Assembly: GCF_000149955.1 (NCBI RefSeq)
Contig: NC_030989.1
Coordinates: 637,079 to 701,078, forward strand
DNA from: Fusarium oxysporum f. sp. lycopersici 4287
Lineage: Eukaryota > Ascomycota > Sordariomycetes > Hypocreales > Nectriaceae
Length of the DNA: 64,000 nt
Direction: 5' to 3'
The notes under the pieces are model-generated. The model did no database searches. It saw only the letters and a program-made list of their open reading frames with translations, and was not told the DNA's origin. Every line of letters begins with the position of its first letter. The stretch's first letter is position 1. Shown here piece after piece: positions 61,533 to 64,000 of the stretch. A program made the translations under genes and the position numbers.

Positions 61533-62112
61533 ATACACCCAGTGACCTACCGATGGATGCGGGGATTGATTACGGGTGGATGTAGTTCTTTAGGAAGAAA
61601 ACCGACAATATTAGTTACACTACCACATGAAATATAAGCTTTATTAGTCAAAAGCGTTGGGAATAACTTACTTGCTCGTTTCCTGGTTTGATTACTTGGA
61701 ACCTCTTCACTGTTGCCTGTCCTTGGCAAGCAACTAAATCACAGACTTGGGGGCCAAAAATAAGTATGTATGTACCCACGAGGCCATCCTCGTTTCTTGA
61801 TAGGATTTCTGAAAGTGAGCCAAAGACCTCCCAAGATGATTCTAAAGCTATTTTTAGATTAATAGGTTCTTCTGCCGCTTAGGATTGAGCTCATAGTCCT
61901 TAACTCCTCTCGCCTGTATATCTCTGTTTATAAACACCTGCTTGTCGTGTAGTTGAGCTGCTCTCAACATTATTCGGCGCCGGATGATGCCTAAATGGGT
62001 AAGTGGGATAAAGAGCATGATCGCCAGGCCAAGGAATGATGAGGACTGCATAGGGGGCCAGGATGTTATGCGGGGGATCCTGTACCATGCGGGAGGACAA
62101 CGCGCCGTCTTA

Positions 62113-62120
62113 TTTATATA
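62113..62120 (+). promoter_or_regulatory. TATA-like element before the beta-lactamase-like gene
   Basis: Reads TTTATATA, about 76 bases before the ATG at 62,196, a normal place for a TATA box. Inferred. Confidence 0.5.
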
Positions 62121-62195
62121 GGACGCATTCATTTCATTCATTAACAGCCGATTGAGTCCTGTATTCATCGCTTCAGTCTTTGGGAGACTTACAAG

Positions 62196-64000
62196 ATGAA
62201 GATCCAAGTGCAGCCTCTGCCTCTTTTGCTTTTACTCACTGGCGATGTACTCGCTGCAAAGAACTACCATTGTCCTCCAATTGGTCCAGTCCTCCCTGCG
62301 CCAACAAACCCAAGCTCACATCAAAATGTGAAAAATGCCATTGAAGCTATCACAGAAACTATAAAGGCCTATTCAAGCCTTCTGCATAGCTCGGCTGTAT
62401 CAGTTGGCGTCGCGTCAATCTACGAAGACAAACCCTTGCTGGATTTTCATCACACACCAGAGAACTTGGATCCTCGAGGCGTAAGCAAGATCGATGCCGA
62501 CTCGGTTTATCGCATTGGTAGTATCTCGAAGGCGTATACTACCCTCGCTGCGCTCAAACTCAAGAGAGTGGGCATGCATGATCCGGTGACGAAATATGTC
62601 CCTGAATTGAGGAAGTTGAACAAGCAGCAGAGTGAGAATAATGCGATCACGACTGTCGATTGGGATAAGGTATCGCTGCAGGCTCTTGCATCACACATGG
62701 GAGGCATGCCTGCTGATTGTGAGTTTTGAGTTCAATGAGAAATCAGATACTGATGCGTGGTAGTGGTGACGGATTTGACGAGCTTCAGGAATTGGACTGA
62801 CCTGGGTCTTCCTGCGGCGCATGATGTCTTAGGATGTGCTGGCCTGGTTGGAATACCTCCCTGCGACGTTCAAGGTGAGTTAACAACCAACACTCAAAAA
62901 CAAAACTGACCGGCATAGATTTCTGGGACAACTTTGGCAAACGGCCTCCGACTTTTGCACCTTGGGGCAACCCCGTGTACTCAAACATCGCCTTCTTCGT
63001 TATGAGCTTGGTCATAGAGAGAGTCTCAGGACAGTCATATGAAGAGTTTGTGCAAAAGAATGTGCTTGATGTTGCGGGGATGAAGAGTACGACTTATGCG
63101 AAGCCTGATGACTCTGTGGGGGCTATTGGACCTGACGACATTTTCTGGAATACTTCTATCGGTATCCTTAGCCCGTGCGTCTCCTTCATTCTGGGTGTAG
63201 TGGTCTTTAGCTAACTTGCACAGGGCTGGTTCGTTCTACTCATCAACAAAGGACCTCCTCGCTTTCGGATCTTCCATCCTCAAGCACGAGTTCTTAGACC
63301 TGCCAGAAACAAATAAGTGGCTCAAACCTGTGACTTTTACCAGTGGCAGGGGGCAATTTATCGGCGCGCCCTGGGAGATTGTGCGATCTAATAAGCTGAC
63401 CTCTGACGAACGGGTGGTCAATGTCTACACCAAAGGAGGCGATATAGGAACCTATCATTCCATTTTTGCAATGATTCCAGACTATGGTATAGTTATAAGT
63501 GTATTAGTGGGAGGACCCGAGATTGCGGGAGGTCTTCCTCTGGTTTTCTTCTCACTGATCACAAAGGCTCTTGTGCCCGCTCTCGAAGCAGCAGGTAAAG
63601 ACCAAGCGAAGAAGACATTTGCAGGGACCTACATCAATGAAGATACAAATTCGACTCTCGTTCTCGACGTCGATGACGATGGTCCAGGGCTGAGTATCAC
63701 AAAGTGGATAGTCCGCGGAACAGACGTCTCGACACACTGGCTTCACTATCTCTCCGTGCTCAACCCCAACGTACCTAAAATCTCACTATCTGGGCGATTA
63801 TATCCTACAGATCTTACAGCGGGGAACAGGACAGAGTGGAGAGCAATGTTTAGAATTGGTACGGCGAATCAAATTGGGATGCAGGAGGGGTTGTTGTTCT
63901 GGGAGGATGCGAGTTGTATGAGTTGGGCGATGATAGATAGAGCAGCGTATGAGTTCTTGGGATTAGATGAGATGGTGTTTGAGAGTGAGGATGGAAGGGC
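62196..64000 (+). CDS. Secreted serine beta-lactamase-like hydrolase (3' end outside the window)
   Basis: Exons are 62,196-62,718, 62,764-62,874, 62,919-63,174 and 63,224 to the window end (still open); 555 codons visible. The N-terminus (MKIQVQPLPLLLLLTGDVLA) is a signal peptide. Class C beta-lactamase/penicillin-binding motifs are present: SxxK as SISK (Ser109, Lys112), YxN as YSN (232-234) and a KTG-like KGG (367-369) in YTKGGDIGTYHS. Fungal members include esterases and transacylases such as those of the lovastatin type, as well as peptidase-like enzymes; which applies is unclear. Introns are 44-49 bases. The region after about residue 400 would be the lipocalin-like C-terminal part seen in related fungal proteins. 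Partial only because the window ends. Confidence 0.88.

Larger units (their letters stand above)
61388..62195. other. Intergenic: CAND1 3' UTR and promoter of the beta-lactamase-like gene
   Basis: It begins with the duplicated segment listed separately, then ordinary AT-rich sequence. No gene is seen. Confidence 0.6.

Overview
The window looks like nuclear DNA of a filamentous ascomycete, most likely a Fusarium or close relative in the Hypocreales. The evidence is the gene set (fungal phospholipase C, Pfa3-type palmitoyltransferase, TFIIIC tau95, B56 subunit, Pdr16-like Sec14 protein, Bcs1-like ATPase, Trs31, CAND1), many introns of only 47 to 55 bases with GT-AG ends and a CTAAC-type branch site close to the acceptor, and long pyrimidine-rich leaders. 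The species cannot be fixed from the sequence. I see no tRNA, rRNA, CRISPR array or intact transposon.

Layout. Bases 1 to about 14.5 kb hold no gene I can support. Bases 14.55 to 16.2 kb look like the promoter and a very long leader of a phosphoinositide phospholipase C (16,209-19,550, +), ending in three short upstream ORFs. Next come an HD-domain cyanamide hydratase-like gene (+), a DHHC palmitoyltransferase (-), a C2H2 zinc finger protein (-) and TFIIIC subunit tau95 (-). They are followed by the PP2A B56 regulatory subunit (+), a CID/RS-domain RNA-processing protein (-), a tiny four-exon DUF4748-like gene (-), a WD40 plus inositol-polyphosphate 5-phosphatase (+), a Pdr16-like Sec14 lipid-transfer protein (+), a Bcs1-like AAA ATPase (+), the TRAPP subunit Trs31 (+) and a small hypothetical gene (-). 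From about 50 to 56.2 kb lies a block of four unfamiliar genes: two F-box-like proteins and two related small secreted proteins. CAND1 (+) follows, and the right edge cuts a secreted serine beta-lactamase-like hydrolase (+).

How the genes fit together. Most are housekeeping genes that need not share a pathway. Three act on phosphoinositides: phospholipase C, the 5-phosphatase and the Pdr16-like protein, spread over 28 kb. CAND1 and the F-box-like proteins both relate to cullin-RING ubiquitin ligases, but that link is only by family.

Points most worth a second look: the B56 gene, where ordinary splicing of intron 1 leads to an early stop while intron retention or a downstream acceptor keeps the frame; the 1.56-kb stretch without any ATG before the phospholipase C gene; the pair of secreted proteins that share four cysteines at nearly fixed spacing; and the 5-phosphatase, which needs either a 52-base intron or a one-base shift to read through.
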